Source: Dryococelus australis (lineage: Eukaryota; Arthropoda; Insecta; Phasmatodea; Phasmatidae). Taken from it: a stretch of DNA of 64,000 nt. This document shows, piece by piece, positions 37,101 to 48,261 of this stretch. Position numbers and translations under genes: made by a program. The stretch spans positions 227,920,424 to 227,984,423 of the forward strand of contig CM056993.1 in NCBI GenBank assembly GCA_029891345.1, given 5' to 3'. The first letter of the stretch is position 1; each line of letters opens with the position of its first letter. The notes beneath the pieces were generated by a model that did not search any database, was not told the origin of the DNA, and saw only the letters and a program-made list of their open reading frames with translations.

Positions 37101-37200
37101 CAATACTGTAGGAGCGAGAGAATTTACTGTTTTCATACTGTGTAGGTTGGTCACATTGTCAAATTTGAGACCTGAGACCACTTATTTGAAATGGACTATA
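34167..37200. mobile_element. 3.03 kb TIR element without transposase
   Basis: Left end TATAGTCCATTTAATATAAG continues as TGGTCTCAAATTTGACA. The right end is its reverse complement with one 7-bp tandem duplication (TGAGACC, 37,170-37,183). Ends abut TA, suggesting a TA target. The interior has only short open frames without motifs, plus C and G homopolymers (34,707-34,720; 35,879-35,893). It is non-autonomous or an old copy that lost its gene. Confidence 0.75.
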
Positions 37201-37202
37201 TC

Positions 37203-37500
37203 ATCACGTATTGGTGAACGATTTCTTCTCACTTTTTTAAATCAAACCTTTGAAAGCACTCCGACATGCTAGGTTGTTTCTTAAACACGCTAAGAATCAC
37301 AAGCGTTTTAAACTTGTGATAACATAAACGTGCCTTATTTTAGGTTAAACTTAATTTTATCTTATATTTTATCAGTTAATTATAACATTTTATTCATAAC
37401 TAATATGAATGAATACAGAGAGAAATTATGTGTGTTGGTAATTCCTAGCAAGAAATAGTTCTTATGCATATAATTGTTACATGCGAGGACGCCCGAGAGT
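37203..37500 (-). repeat. R2 interspersed repeat, reverse
   Basis: Reverse-complement landmarks of R2: TTCTTCTCACTTTTTTAAAT, CATGCTAGGTTGTTTCTTAA, ATCACAAGCGTTTTAAACTT, GTGCCTTATTTTAGGTTAAA, AATTCCTAGCAAGAAATAG and TTCTTATGCATATAATTGTT. It adjoins the right end of the 3 kb element. Confidence 0.6.
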
Positions 37501-39476
37501 GTACCTAAGTTCGTAAGGGATGGGGTCTTAATAATAAGAAAAATAAAAGAAGGAAACTAAGCACGATTTCTAATTTATTCACTCTGCTACTATGTACATC
37601 ATCAATTCGCTGTCTCCACTTTTAATCTTTCTATTTCACAGTGAGTGTAATATTTAATTTTTATTTTAACATATTTAATGTCCTCCTTAATGTCTCTCTT
37701 GATTACAGTCAAGTGTTCAGTCTACCTGTTTCTATCAGTTATAATGTCTTTCACTCACGCGCTTTATCCAATAAGCAAGGTTCCAGCCACGTCCTTCAAA
37801 ACGTTCACACTACAGTCGCTGCCTTCCTTATCCCACAGCTGAACACACCGCTCGCTCATTTATCCACCCAGCCACTCCAACTCTAAACTGCCGGCTCGGA
37901 AGTCTGACGCTGTTATTATAGTCTAAACCTGGCCATGCTCATCCTGGTGTATGAAAAAACAGTGTAATCCAAAGAGGACTTTGTCGCCTGCATAGTTCCA
38001 GCTGCAGGGATTATTCGGGACAATGAGGGTATTTTCAAAAATACCCGGCAATCGTTGGTGCGGCGATGTGAACTGTGCGTCGAATATGGCGGCAGTACCA
38101 TCGAACCTTTACTTTCAAAGTGTTTGTGATACATGTTTCTACAATAAAACCTATGGATTGCTACAGCTTTTGTTGTCAAATGCAATGTGTTGCCTGATAC
38201 TGCTTAAATGTGATGCGTTTTAATGGAGTTGCTCTACACTGCTGCAACTAATGTTTCAACATTCAAAAATCCACACAGTACACAGCAGCAGCGATACAGT
38301 TCAAGGTGCGTAGGCAATTTCAATATCTTTATGTCTTGTATGGAATCACACATCGACTGTCGCCACAATCGAACAGTTTTTATGCTTATTAATTTATGGT
38401 ACACATTGTTTACAGTAGGTGTTAACCTTGTCCGCCACCCTCGGCTGTGCTGTGGCCTTACACGCATGTCATGCGTATTGCCTACGTATGAGGCGCTGTA
38501 TTGCTGCTGTGGAATCTAGCGGAATCTGTGTGCGTTTCAAACGAAAACGGTGGATCCTAGGCAGTTGCAACAAGGGAAAGATGTTTGTTTTGTAGGCCAT
38601 ACTGCTCAATAAACCAGTATCAAACGTCCATAATTTCCCACGGTAATGAAGTTGCCGGCAATAAGAAGATGGCCACCCCTCTTGTTTTCGGAAAGGGGAG
38701 TGTTTTTATTGTGCATTTGCTCTTAGACTGAAGATCCCTAGATGCCTAGAAGGTTTCCAAAATAATGCTACTGTTACAGACTCACCGCATCCCAGGAACA
38801 CAACGGGAGCTAGCGACGCCACAGAGTTAGTGATGTGGGTTGTGAGAGTTGGCTGTAATCTGACTTTCACGGTTTCATTCCGATTGGCTCGTAAGGAAAT
38901 CATTTGCTATTCTGTCATACTAGTCAGAGCTGCCTGGTCTTGATTAGCATCGTCTAAACGCGACATACAATGCCCGAAACCATGTGCAATATTTACTTGT
39001 TTGTAAGTGCTTGTAACTACTTTTCGTTACATAATATTTTTTGTATCGGTTAGCATCGGTATATAATAATGTCGACATTTACGCTGCCCCTGTTTATAGA
39101 ATCTGTCACACTATTTTATTTTAGTAGAATGTGATGTACGTTGCTCTATGCTCGCACATTATGTGTTGGTTGGTAGTGGAATTTGTGTGACTCTGTACTG
39201 TTGCGTAGCTCGGTTGGATAGTATGTGGGGAAAATCGTTCGCTACTTTGCTGTACTAACTAACGTCAATTTTTCAGACGCATGGTCAATGACTGATGCGA
39301 TGTACAGTACTCGTCTCTTGTGCAATACAGGTTGGTTGGTAAATGTTTCTAATTTTTTTATACCTGCTGGCATCAGTGCTTCGCGACTGAAATATTATGG
39401 TCTAACATTATGTACAGCGTTCATTGCTCGCGCAGTATGCATTGGTTGTTAGGAGTAGATGTCTATTGCCGATATT
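37501..39476. other. No gene recognised
   Basis: Mixed-composition sequence with several overlapping open frames of 60-98 codons (for example 38,023-38,519 plus; 37,916-38,185 minus) lacking recognisable domains. No copies elsewhere in the window were seen. Confidence 0.4.
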
Positions 39477-39976
39477 GGCGCCACTAAATGATTTAACTAA
39501 AGTTGAACCAATTTCACGCTAAATTAAAACACATTTATAGTTTACTGTCGAATATTTCAAAGCGCAACTCAAAATCAATCATATTTGGGGTCAAAACCAA
39601 AATAAATTTTCAACATGTGTTCGCTCTTTGTGTGTGGTTCTTCAAAGACTAATTTTCAAGCTAAATCATAATATTTTTGATGAAATTCCAAGAATTTTCA
39701 TACATTTCTTGTGATATTATTCAAGTTTTAAGTAAATATTTACCCTTTTTGACCTAAATTTATCCTCATTCGTCCTGAAAATGGACCACTGATCAAAGAG
39801 TAAACAATGTATGTTTTGAAAAAGTGCGCTTAATTGAGAACGCATATTTGTATCGAATTATCTGGTTTTTGGGGGTGAAATTGAAAATATGAATCGTATT
39901 TTCATAAGATATTGAGAAAATGATGCTTGAAAGTGAGATATTTGCGTTATTTTTAGTTAAATCATTGAGTTGCGCC
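39477..39976. mobile_element. 500-bp MITE with GGCGC termini
   Basis: Left GGCGCCACTAAATGATTTAA and the reverse complement of the right end GGCGCAACTCAATGATTTAA form ~27-bp inverted repeats with three differences. The interior is AT-rich and non-coding. The flanking duplication is unclear (ATATT/AATAT-like). Confidence 0.75.
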
Positions 39977-40204
39977 AAATATGCAACAGTGTTCTACTGA
40001 TTTATAAAAAATGTGTACATATAAACACAAGAGAAAGAAAAAAATTTCACTTATATTTGAAAAAATGTTTTTTCATTCAATAAAACATCTCAACCAAATA
40101 TATAAAAAAAATTGTATGAAAATATCGAATAATATCTAGTATCTGTAAAATCATTTACATTATACATATAATAAAATAAAAAAATGATATATCATTAGTG
40201 ATAT

Positions 40205-41145
40205 TTTCTTTCAAATAATCATAAGTTAATTTCCGTTGGCTTATTAAACCACATTACAAATTTTATTAGCCTCAACAGATTTTTAAAAATCTACTTTAAT
40301 TTTTATATTTTTTTTATCTTTAAATTCTGCTGTTTTTCTATATAGACAGTCAATAACATATAAAGGTCTTCGCCCCCAAAATAAATAATAATTTATATCG
40401 CCATGATAGTTTGTAGTTGATTTATAATAAAGTTCATTATTTATGTATATAGTATCTAATTTTGTTCTAGAAATTCTAAAATCATTAAAATCCAGAACAT
40501 TTAAAGACAAAGATCATTTTCAATATCTAGATTCCAAATTTTTCTTTGGAATATTTTCATTTCTACCATTTTCAACAAAAATATTCCTTACATTACAATT
40601 ATTAAACATTGAAGCATGAATATATTGCTCAGCGCGATTTTTTCTATTAGTTTAGAAACTCACAATTACAAAATCAGGCTTGTCAAATCGCAAATTATTA
40701 AACTGATCTTTCATATAAAAGTTAAAAACAGTTGTCCCAGTAGGAACATCTTTTCAAAAAATTACCAACACTTAAAACCAATATGGACCTTAGCATTTAA
40801 TTTTTTTTTCCTTAATTGCAATTGATGTGTTAGATTCGTATTCTACAAGAGACCACAAAATTTAAAATTTTTCAATAACAATTTTGCCTGGATCAGCATA
40901 GCTTTTATGAACCGAACCATCTACTTTTTTAGTTCCATAAACAAATAAACAATTGTTATCTGACGAATTTCTAAAAAAAAAAAAAAAGTGATTTTATAAT
41001 TACCTTTCCAGTAAACTTCATTATTATCGCGAATAAAGCCAAACAAAAAATCTAAATGGATACATTATTTCATTTTATTTATCGTTACGAACAGATTTTA
41101 TTCGAAATATATTATCAACACTACTAGACTCTAAATAATTTTGCC
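40205..41145 (-). pseudogene. Polinton A major-capsid-like remnant
   Basis: Matches the capsid-like gene of copy B along its length. Visible minus-strand blocks, each at most 20 residues: YWKGNYKITFF near the N-terminus, KSYADPGKIVIEKF, FNFYMKDQFNNLRF, RAEQYIHASMFNN, and toward the C-terminus NDFRISRTKLDTIYIN and YYLFWGRRPLYVID. The FxxCN/VRNIF and PLYVID blocks resemble the C-terminal jelly-roll part of Polinton major capsid proteins. It is shorter than a usual capsid (about 300 versus 500-650 codons), broken by stops and frameshifts, and its N-terminal codons are lost in the deletion near 41,140. Confidence 0.5.
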
Positions 41146-41149
41146 TGAA

Positions 41150-41455
41150 ATGCATTTGCCAGGTTATAATTATTGTAGAGCATTTACAAAATTAAATTAA
41201 ATATTAGAAATAGGAGATGCAGGAATAAATAAATAAGACGAAGCTTGTAAATTTCATAACATTGCTTATAACGACCACAAAGATTAGAATCTAGGCATCA
41301 AGCAGATAAAATTTTACAAAAAGATGCAAAAGAAATCATGTTAATTAAAGATACTCCCATTGGAGAAAACATTACTTCTGCAGCTGTGGCCTAAACAATG
41401 TTGACAAAAAAATCTTGGTTGGGATATTAAAATTTCTTTATGTATTAAAAATGTT
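41150..41455 (+). pseudogene. Polinton A phospholipase-A2-like remnant
   Basis: Begins at an ATG with MHLPGYNYC, a Ca-binding-loop-like region in parvovirus/Polinton PLA2 domains. It continues to DEACKFHNIAYNDHKD, which occupies the place of the Cys-x-x-His-Asp catalytic helix; the Asp after His reads Asn. The loop Gly-Pro has become Arg-Ala (YCRAFTKLN). Several stops follow. In virions this enzyme would help membrane escape; here it is dead by both residue loss and stops. Confidence 0.6.
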
Positions 41456-41584
41456 TTGTTATTATGTCTTTTATTCTTATAATTATCTTAAACTCCAGAC
41501 GACAAAGGTTTGCGCGTCTGAGATAATACTTATTTTTTATCAATATTTTAATATTTTTTAATTATTCAATATTTTTACTTATAA

Positions 41585-41960
41585 ATGAAGATAAAAAGCT
41601 TAAATGTCACTATACCCATTGATCAATTAAGATATTTGGGTATAGATAAATTTTTAACAAAAGAACAAATTGAGAAAAAAAATGAAAATCTGAAAGAAGG
41701 AAACCGTTTTAAACTAACTTTACCATTGCCAACATTGCTAATAATGAAACAGGAAGTGGTTTACATCATGGAGGATTTTTACCAATTTTATTTGCAGCTT
41801 TAGGAGCTCTTGGCGGAATAGCTGGAGGAGCTAGTGTAATCTATAATTATGTTGAAAAAACTAAAAAATAAAAAATAAAAAAGAATTAGAAGAACAACAT
41901 AGACACAGTTTAGAAATAGAAAACAAGGCTGGTAGTGGTGTAGTTGCGAAAAAAAAGAGG
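41585..41960 (+). pseudogene. Polinton A hydrophobic virion-type protein
   Basis: A 60-residue N-terminal part (MKIKSLNVTIPIDQLRYLGI ...) ends in TLPLPTL. A frameshift then leads to a Gly/Ala-rich hydrophobic stretch (LPILFAALGALGGIAGGASV, about 41,779-41,838) and a basic tail with KKKRKAKK (about 41,950-41,973). A hydrophobic segment followed by a Lys-rich tail just before the protease gene suggests a membrane-active or DNA-binding minor virion protein like those processed by adenovirus-type proteases. That role is inference. Confidence 0.5.
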
Positions 41961-41964
41961 AAGG

Positions 41965-42339
41965 CCAAAAAATTAGCTTCTTTTTCTAATATCGATATTG
42001 AAAAATATGTAAAAAAATTAAATATAAAAAATTTCAGAAATAGTTTATATAATTGACGAACTACCAAAAAATATGCTCAAAAATGTATGTGCTGTGGTTA
42101 TTTTGATATTTCAACAAATCCTGGCACTCACTGGGTTTGCTATTTTAAAGAAAATAATAATGTTTATTATTTTGAATCATTTGGTGGCAATTTTCCTAAT
42201 AATTCAATTAATTATTTCAAAAACAGTAATAATTATTACAACGATGATCGAGTTCAGAATTTTGATTCAGTTATATGTGGACATTTATGTTTAATTGTTT
42301 TACACCTTTTTCGAGAAAATTTAAGTTTCGCGATATAAT
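41965..42339 (+). pseudogene. Polinton A adenovirus-type cysteine protease
   Basis: Cysteine protease (adenain-like, C5/C48 clan) that would mature virion proteins. From 42,087 the open frame shows the His block NPGTHWVCYF, the acidic block YYFESFGG (usual Asp replaced by Glu) and the Cys block VICGHLCL. Upstream, NIDIEKYVKKLNIKNF (about 41,991) and a DELPKN block belong to the same gene but are separated by a stop and a frame change. It matches copy B at 49,975-50,345. The catalytic His and Cys are present; the gene is broken. Confidence 0.8.
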
Positions 42340-42352
42340 TTCTATGATATTA

Positions 42353-43365
42353 TTGACAGATATATTTGAGAAACCATTTATCAAATCATTAAATATAAAC
42401 TTGGACAATATTGCTGAAGATAAAAAAATTTTTTTTAGATTCTAAATGCAATTCGAGTGTTTCTTCTTTACAAAGCGAACTGAGCACTTGTTTTGATTTT
42501 ACAAAATCGCATGTCTCATTTTTGGACGAAGAAATGTTAATATAGGCAAACCTGTATATAAAAAAGATGCGAACAATAAAAGATATTTCGATATGTATAT
42601 AACATATTATGCATTAAAACAGGATGTTGATTGAAAATACAAAAGCATTGGTTCTGATTATGTTCTAAAAGAAGATATTAATTTACAATTCAATAACAGC
42701 ATTGCCGATTATATAAAACTAAAAAATAATGCAAAACACACATCAAAATATAAAACTACGGCTTCTAACTATGTATCAAAAAATTATGTAGATTCAAAAT
42801 ATAAAACTATTGTTTCTGATTTTCAGGGGCACCCGAATTTCGCGAAAAGATTTCACGACCTGTTGTATTTCAATACACTTTAGCTCAGATCCACTTTTGC
42901 GATAGGGTGATCTAGTTGTTACGCATGTTAAATGCCTGTCCCCGAATCAGAGACGTACAGTATCGGAGTAACTGAGTTCTTATTGGCCAGTCAACTAAGA
43001 AAATGTTTCTCACAGACAGACGCCGCCAATGAACTAAAGAAAACTGCTGGTACGCTCGTAGAGTATTGAAATTTAGCATGAGCGGAAATCTTTTCGCGAA
43101 ATTCGTGTATACCTACTGACTATGCATTAAAAAATGATATTGAATCAAAATACAACACGTGTTTCTGATTTAAAATCATATGTAGATTCAAAATATAATA
43201 CAATAGTTTCTGCTTTACGACATCAAATAAGTAAAGATTTTGATTACACAACAGAATATGTTTCAATTCAAAATCACATAATTAATAATATTGCAGATGC
43301 TATATACTATTGCTGGAAATGTCATCTACTGTTATGTGTTTATAACTATTTTATTTGATATATTT
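42353..43365 (+). pseudogene. Polinton A fibre-like repeat protein
   Basis: Starts where copy B has ATGACAGATATATTT, but here the codon is TTG (42,353). The body carries 15-residue units of the type DVDSKYNTIVSDLKK (for example SKYKTIVSDF at about 42,797-42,826 and SYVDSKYNTIVSAL at about 43,173-43,214), ending in HQISKDFDYTTEYVSIQNHI. A 292-bp hAT-like MITE with its duplication splits the repeat region. The fibre role is inferred from the regular repeat and its position after the protease. Confidence 0.55.
42824..43115. mobile_element. hAT-like MITE (H2) in the fibre gene
   Basis: CAGGGGCACCCGAATTTCGC at the left and CGCGAAATTCGTGTATACCT at the right are worn inverted ends of the family at 17,414. 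Flanking octamers CTGATTTT (42,816) and CTGACTAT (43,116) look like a diverged 8-bp duplication. The interior (TTAGCTCAGATCCACTTT) matches the 17,414 copy in order. It interrupts a reading frame, so it postdates the Polinton. Confidence 0.85.
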
Positions 43366-44602
43366 ATATATCTAATCATCAATATGTAGCAGTGAGGTTG
43401 TCTTTTGCATGGCCACCCATGTCGCTGTAGTCCTTCTGTACTATAGGTACCATCGAGCTGCAACCCTCCATCGTGCTTGTATAGAAACCTTGTGCAATTG
43501 CTATTTTTTTAACTAGTTGCACCGAGTACTGCATGTATGTGTGCGTGTTCTGCATGCTACACATCGAAATTTCGAAATGTGATTCGACATGAGTGCCCCC
43601 TAGCCACCACCATCAGTAACACACCGATGTTGGCGTCCTCTGACAAGTGATAGGGGAAGTAACGATGGACGAAGGCCACCACGACCCTAGCAGACGTAGA
43701 TCTTGCACTCTAGCTGTCGACTGGGTATACACAGATAGTGAGAGCATCTGTGTATTGACCAAGTAGCCAGTGGCAAGGACTTGAGTTATAGAGTTGACAC
43801 ATTGGTTAATTATAAATAAACAACACAAATAATTTATACACATCATGATGACATCGCGGAGGTGACGCTTCTCACTTGCTAATGCCAACTTGGGATACTG
43901 AGATGACCTGGATGACTCTAATTCATCTAGGGAAAGTGGAGGAAAAATTAACATATACAAGGACTATATTTATTGGTAAAAAAATATATATAGTTAAATT
44001 TTAATATATAGGTGTTATGTAATTATTAAAATATTTAAAAGAAATTTTTAGTAATTTAAATGTTACATATTTAAATTAATAATTGAAGAAAATTAGTATC
44101 TATAGTGTTAATAATAATAATAATTGAATTGTGATTATAAAGTGATTAACATGTAATTGTAATTGTGGCCTACTGTAACTGTGTACTATTGGTTGAATAT
44201 TGATGTTAGTATTTTTGAAATTTTTGTTCCTTGTTTTAATAGTATTGAGAATTTTCAAACATGTTTCAAAATTCACAAATCTAAGGAGGGTCATCTGTAA
44301 GGGTATGTTGAAACGAACATATAATTATACCCTACAGACCCCTACCCAGATTTGAAAATTATGTGTATGCAGAGATATAAATGAATTTGAAGCAATTTAT
44401 TATTTAGATAAGTTACATGCATGTGTAAATAAGAAATAAGTATTAATAAACTATTTAATCTCACTTAACAAAGTAACGAGCATAAGCTCTACTGTATAAT
44501 TTAAACCAGGCATGTTAGAATAATTTTCTTCCATCCATGAAAGTGCTAGGAGTAATTGATTACTATACTGTTAATGTTAGAGATACTCTTTACAACAAGC
44601 AG
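43366..44602. other. No gene recognised between Polinton copies
   Basis: A GC-richer block (43,390-43,960) with a 115-codon minus-strand frame of no known motif could be a fragment of another element. The remainder is AT-rich. CTGTAAGGGTAT and ATACCCTACAG at 44,297-44,336 form a short inverted pair. Confidence 0.4.
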
Positions 44603-45117
44603 TTAAAATAAATGTAAAACATATTTTAAAACCAACTTTTATTTATAAGTGCACTAAAAAGGGAAAAATAACTATAATAGTTACACAATTTGTAGAACTT
44701 GTAAGCTGTGGTCGAACAGCCGTAATAAACTTCACTACAAATTAATATGTTTATATCAATTAATATATACTATATAAAAGCTTGGCACGAACAGTCAAGA
44801 GTCTTACGCACGATATGTGCTTCCATTGGTAACACAAATGTGATATAAGTTCTATATTGTTAATAGTTAAGAGCCTTACACAATATATATGCTTACCACG
44901 CTTATACAAATGAAGTATAAGTTCTATATTTCGCCAAGCTTTTATATGGTAAATATAAATTGATGCAAATATATTAATTTGTAGAAAAGTTTATTATGGC
45001 TTTCGACGACATCTTACAAGTTCTATAAATTGTTCAACTATTATAATTATTTTTCTCTTTTTAGTGCAATTTATAAATGAAAGATTGTTTTAAAATATTT
45101 TTTTAAATTTATTTTAT
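44603..45117. mobile_element. Foldback-type element, 185-bp arms
   Basis: The arm 44,603-44,787 is mirrored as an imperfect reverse complement at 44,932-45,117 (for example TATAAAAGCTTGGC versus GCCAAGCTTTTATA; TTGTAGAACTTGTAAG versus CTTACAAGTTCTATAA). The 144-bp centre contains two direct ~68-bp repeats (each with CTTAC...ATGTGCTT or ATATGCTT and TATAAGTTCTATAT). Long arms plus a short repeated centre resemble foldback elements or a large MITE. Confidence 0.85.
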
Positions 45118-46441
45118 TTTTACTTTTTAGTCTCCAACCGTGTGTTTGTATCACTAATACGGCTTTCCCTTGCTAAGAAAGATCCCCATTATGTATCGTG
45201 ATCAACAAGTAGTTCGCTTTTATTCCAATACAGGACATACAGTAAGAGCAAAATACAAAAATAGTTTTCAGAACCATTTGCTGCTACAAAATAGGGCACG
45301 CACTCAAAAGCAGTGACTCTTCTTATCTTCATTTTACTGTTACTCGATTCAATAAAACAAACTCGGTACGACATTTACCGCATGTAGTTGTAGAGTTACT
45401 ATTTCCACCGTTTTGCTCCAACATCAGATCACCTCAGTGTGGTACCTTCACAATGTATTGTCATGGGAACTACACATATATGCGAAATTTCAGCTTAATT
45501 GGATATTGAGAAGTGGTTTAAAATCGACTTGCAATATTTCACCCGAATGTACAAACTAACTAACAAGGTAATTTTAATAAAAGCTTCTAAAAACTGTTGT
45601 TATGTATGAATATAACTTCTGTTATGAAAGGAAATGAATGATTATCCATTGTGTGTACTGGATGAATATTTATTCTGTAAACCAGTAATTTGTCTTGAAA
45701 TTTAATATGCCAACTTAATCTGGAAGCACTGACGTTGAGATATGGAACAGATGATATATGTGACTATTAATAAGCCATAGCAAAAAGTCTTATATGTTCC
45801 ATTTGAAAATGAGGATATATATCTTACGAGCAGCACAATGGTAATGTAAAAGATCTTATATGCATAAACTGTAATTATGTCATCAAACAAAATGGTACTA
45901 TAACTGTTACTTTAAAATACACCGAGACTAAATGCCCTATCGATACTGAGTTCATAGAGAGTCTTAAACGCCATACTACTTAATAAGAGAAAACATTCGA
46001 AATTTAAAATTTTTGTAAAATTTTAAATAGATTTCTTAATAAAATTTTTACTTTTAAAAAATGTTTTTTTTTTAGCCATTTTTATCATTTGTTTGGGAAT
46101 TTTCAGAACAATTTTTCCTTCACTTATTGAATTATTGACTGAGTGATATATTCAAATGATTCATCATCAATTTCATCCGCTGTTTTTCAGGGATTTTTTT
46201 TACTAATATATCAGTTAAACCAGGGGTATCAAATGAAACTAAAGTAATAAAGTAATAAAAATATAAAGCATTTTTTGAAAATCTGAGTTTCGTCTTTTAT
46301 AATTCCATTTTACAAGGCAAATTGGGCATTAAGTTTTTACTCCCTTTTATCGTCACTCATTTCGTTTTCACATAATCGCCTTAGCGCTCGTGAACCATGC
46401 TGCCGCTGCTGTTTCTGTGGCTCGCGTTATGAATTCCCGAT
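45118..46441. other. No gene recognised left of Polinton B
   Basis: AT-rich, with short open frames (45,189-45,374 and 45,702-45,890 minus) lacking motifs. A GC-richer patch at 46,370-46,440 directly abuts the left terminal repeat of copy B. Confidence 0.4.
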
Positions 46442-46524
46442 GTTGGCCAAAGACAAGCAAATTTTCAATTTTTCAAAAATGGTCGTGCAGGATTTGTTTC
46501 ATTTAACAAACAGCAAATTTAGCA
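46442..46524 (+). repeat. Polinton B left terminal inverted repeat
   Basis: TTGGCCAAAGACAAGCAAAT ... GTCGTGCAGGATTTG ... AACAAACAGCAAATTTAGC is the imperfect reverse complement of 62,671-62,755. The shared core is GTCGTGCAGGATTTG. The outermost bases are uncertain by a few positions. Confidence 0.85.
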
Positions 46525-46526
46525 TA

Positions 46527-46622
46527 AAGTAAAATAAATATAAGATAAAATAAAATAAATATAAGATAAAATAAAATAAATATAAGATAAAATAAAATAA
46601 ATATAAGATAAAATGAAATAAA
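46527..46622. repeat. 21-bp minisatellite
   Basis: Four consecutive units of the form TATAAGATAAAATAAAATAAA directly inside the left TIR. The right TIR lacks this array, so it arose after or during divergence of the two ends. Confidence 0.9.
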
Positions 46623-46639
46623 ATATTATATTATAGTTT

Positions 46640-46885
46640 ATATTCCAAGCTCTACTAATTTTTTTAGAACTTCTTCTATATCCTATATTTTTTCATTTAT
46701 TTCGCAAAGTTCATATTTGTCGTCAATGTTTTCTATGAGCGTTAATTGTAAGCTTTGTAAATTTGAATGTAATTTGTAAACCAATTTTTTGAAATTTCAG
46801 ATGCATTATCTAATGTATAGGAAGGTGGCTCACAACAGCTACCACCCTTAAAAATGTTAGTCACACTGCATGGAAGCAAAGACAT
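46640..46885 (-). pseudogene. Polinton B small terminal ORF
   Basis: Reads MSLLPCSVTNIFKGGSCCEP from an ATG at 46,885, then after a frameshift an acidic, coiled-coil-like end (about EINEKI.DIEEVLKKLVELG). It has four Cys in the first 30 residues. It is the first gene inside the left TIR and of unknown function. It may be a small structural or regulatory protein; the family is not recognised. Confidence 0.4.
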
Positions 46886-47099
46886 TTTCATTTCATTAGT
46901 AAAGAAATACATTTATTAAAACATCCCAAAAATTCATAAAAAATTTTAAATGATTTACTGAACGTCTTAAAATTTTTTAAAGGTTCGAAAAGATGTAACC
47001 ATATAACTATACGTCTTAGACTTTGTTTTAAACTATCAAAACTTTTGTTGATTCTTCCATTTATTAATTTAAACAATTTATATATCTTCAGCAATTCTT

Positions 47100-47991
47100 T
47101 TTTTTTCTTCGAATAATCATAAATTAGATTTATTTTGCTAATTGAAACAATATTACAAATTATACCTGCCTCAACAGCTTTATTAAAATCTACACTTATT
47201 TCTATATTGGTTTATACTTTAACTAAGAGTAGTTTTTCTATATAAACAATAATGGTCGTCGCCCCCAAAATAAATAATAATTGATATCAGTTTGAGTGTT
47301 TACAGTTGGTTTAAAATAAAGTTCATTATATATATATATATTAGCTAGTTTTGTTTTTGAATTTCTAAAATCATTATAAGCATGAATCATTTTATTACGA
47401 AGGCCATTTTCATAATCGTGATTCCAATTTTACTTTCAAAAAATTTAATTTCTCCTGTTTTTAACATAAATATTTCTAAGATTACATTGATCAAACATAG
47501 AAGCGTGTACATATTGTTCAGCACGATTTTTTATATTAGTTTGAAATCCTTCAATTTCAAAATCAGGCATGTAAAATTGTAAATTATCAAACTGATCTCT
47601 TATATCAAAGTTAAAAACAGTTGTTCCAGTAGGAACTTCTTTTCTAAAATTGCCAATAATCAGAGCTATAGGCCACATAATTTCTAATTTTTGAATTATA
47701 ATTTTACCTGGATCGACATAGCTTTTCTGAACCACACCATCTGCATTTTTTGTTTTACAAACAAATAAACAATAGTCATCAGACGAATTACGGGGGAAAA
47801 AAAAGAAATTTTATAGTCTCCTTTCCAGTTAATTTCAGTGTTATCGTGAACAAAACCAACAAATACCTCAGAGGATAGGTTATTTCATTTGTTGTATTAC
47901 TATAAACAGATTTTACTCGATATTTATCATCAACACCAGTACATTCTAAATAATTTTGTCTACTTGGTGATCTTAACAAATCGTTCATCAT
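47100..47991 (-). pseudogene. Polinton B major-capsid-like gene
   Basis: Begins MNDLLRSPSRQNYLE, with EITYPLRYL, NWKGDYKISFFF (after a frame change) and KSYVDPGKIIIQKLEIMWP following. A 96-codon uninterrupted stretch (47,445-47,735) has FNFDIRDQFDNLQF, EIEGFQTNIKNRAEQY and ASMFDQCNLRNIYV. After further stops comes YYLFWGRRPL (about 47,265). The FQTN...FDQCN and PL-hydrophobic blocks resemble the C-terminal region of Polinton major capsid proteins (double jelly roll). About 300 codons remain, short for that family, so part may be deleted or it may be another structural protein. Confidence 0.55.
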
Positions 47992-47994
47992 TTT

Positions 47995-48237
47995 TTATGT
48001 TATTCCTGGATTATCAAGAGCCTCAATTAATTTCCATGTTTTGAGAAACGAAAAAAAGTTTGAACAAACATCAATACTATCTAATATTTCATATTTTTCA
48101 TAATTTGGAAAAGGAAAGCCATCTCCTCTAGGAATATCAAATTCAATTATATTATCGTAAAAATTTAAATTCCCCTTAATTTTTTCATTTGGGGGAAAAG
48201 TTTGTCTATCAAAGCTCTCAATACTTCTATAACTCAT
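47995..48237 (-). CDS. Small ORF upstream of capsid-like gene
   Basis: An intact 80-codon frame, MSYRSIESFDRQTFPPNEKI at its start, ending four bases before the ATG of the capsid-like gene region, on the same strand. Hydrophilic, no signal peptide or membrane segment. It has no counterpart in copy A, where the region is deleted. Function unknown. It could be a complete small gene or the surviving start of a longer one. Confidence 0.4.
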   Translation of the reverse strand: MSYRSIESFDRQTFPPNEKIKGNLNFYDNIIEFDIPRGDGFPFPNYEKYEILDSIDVCSNFFSFLKTWKLIEALDNPGIT

Positions 48238-48261
48238 TTAGAAGAAAAAAATTATATATAG

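Larger units (their letters stand above)
40205..43365. mobile_element. Maverick/Polinton copy A, partial
   Basis: Homologous to the left arm of copy B in the same gene order and orientation: capsid-like (-), PLA2-like (+), hydrophobic virion-type (+), protease (+), fibre-like (+). It lacks polymerase, integrase, ATPase and any recognisable TIR. Relative to B, about 1.3 kb between capsid and PLA2 is missing; the junction is near 41,140. A hAT-like MITE interrupts the fibre gene. Confidence 0.85.

Noticed and set aside
46370..46440. Left target-site duplication of Polinton B
   Set aside because: No 6-bp word just outside the left TIR could be matched with the sequence just outside the right TIR.
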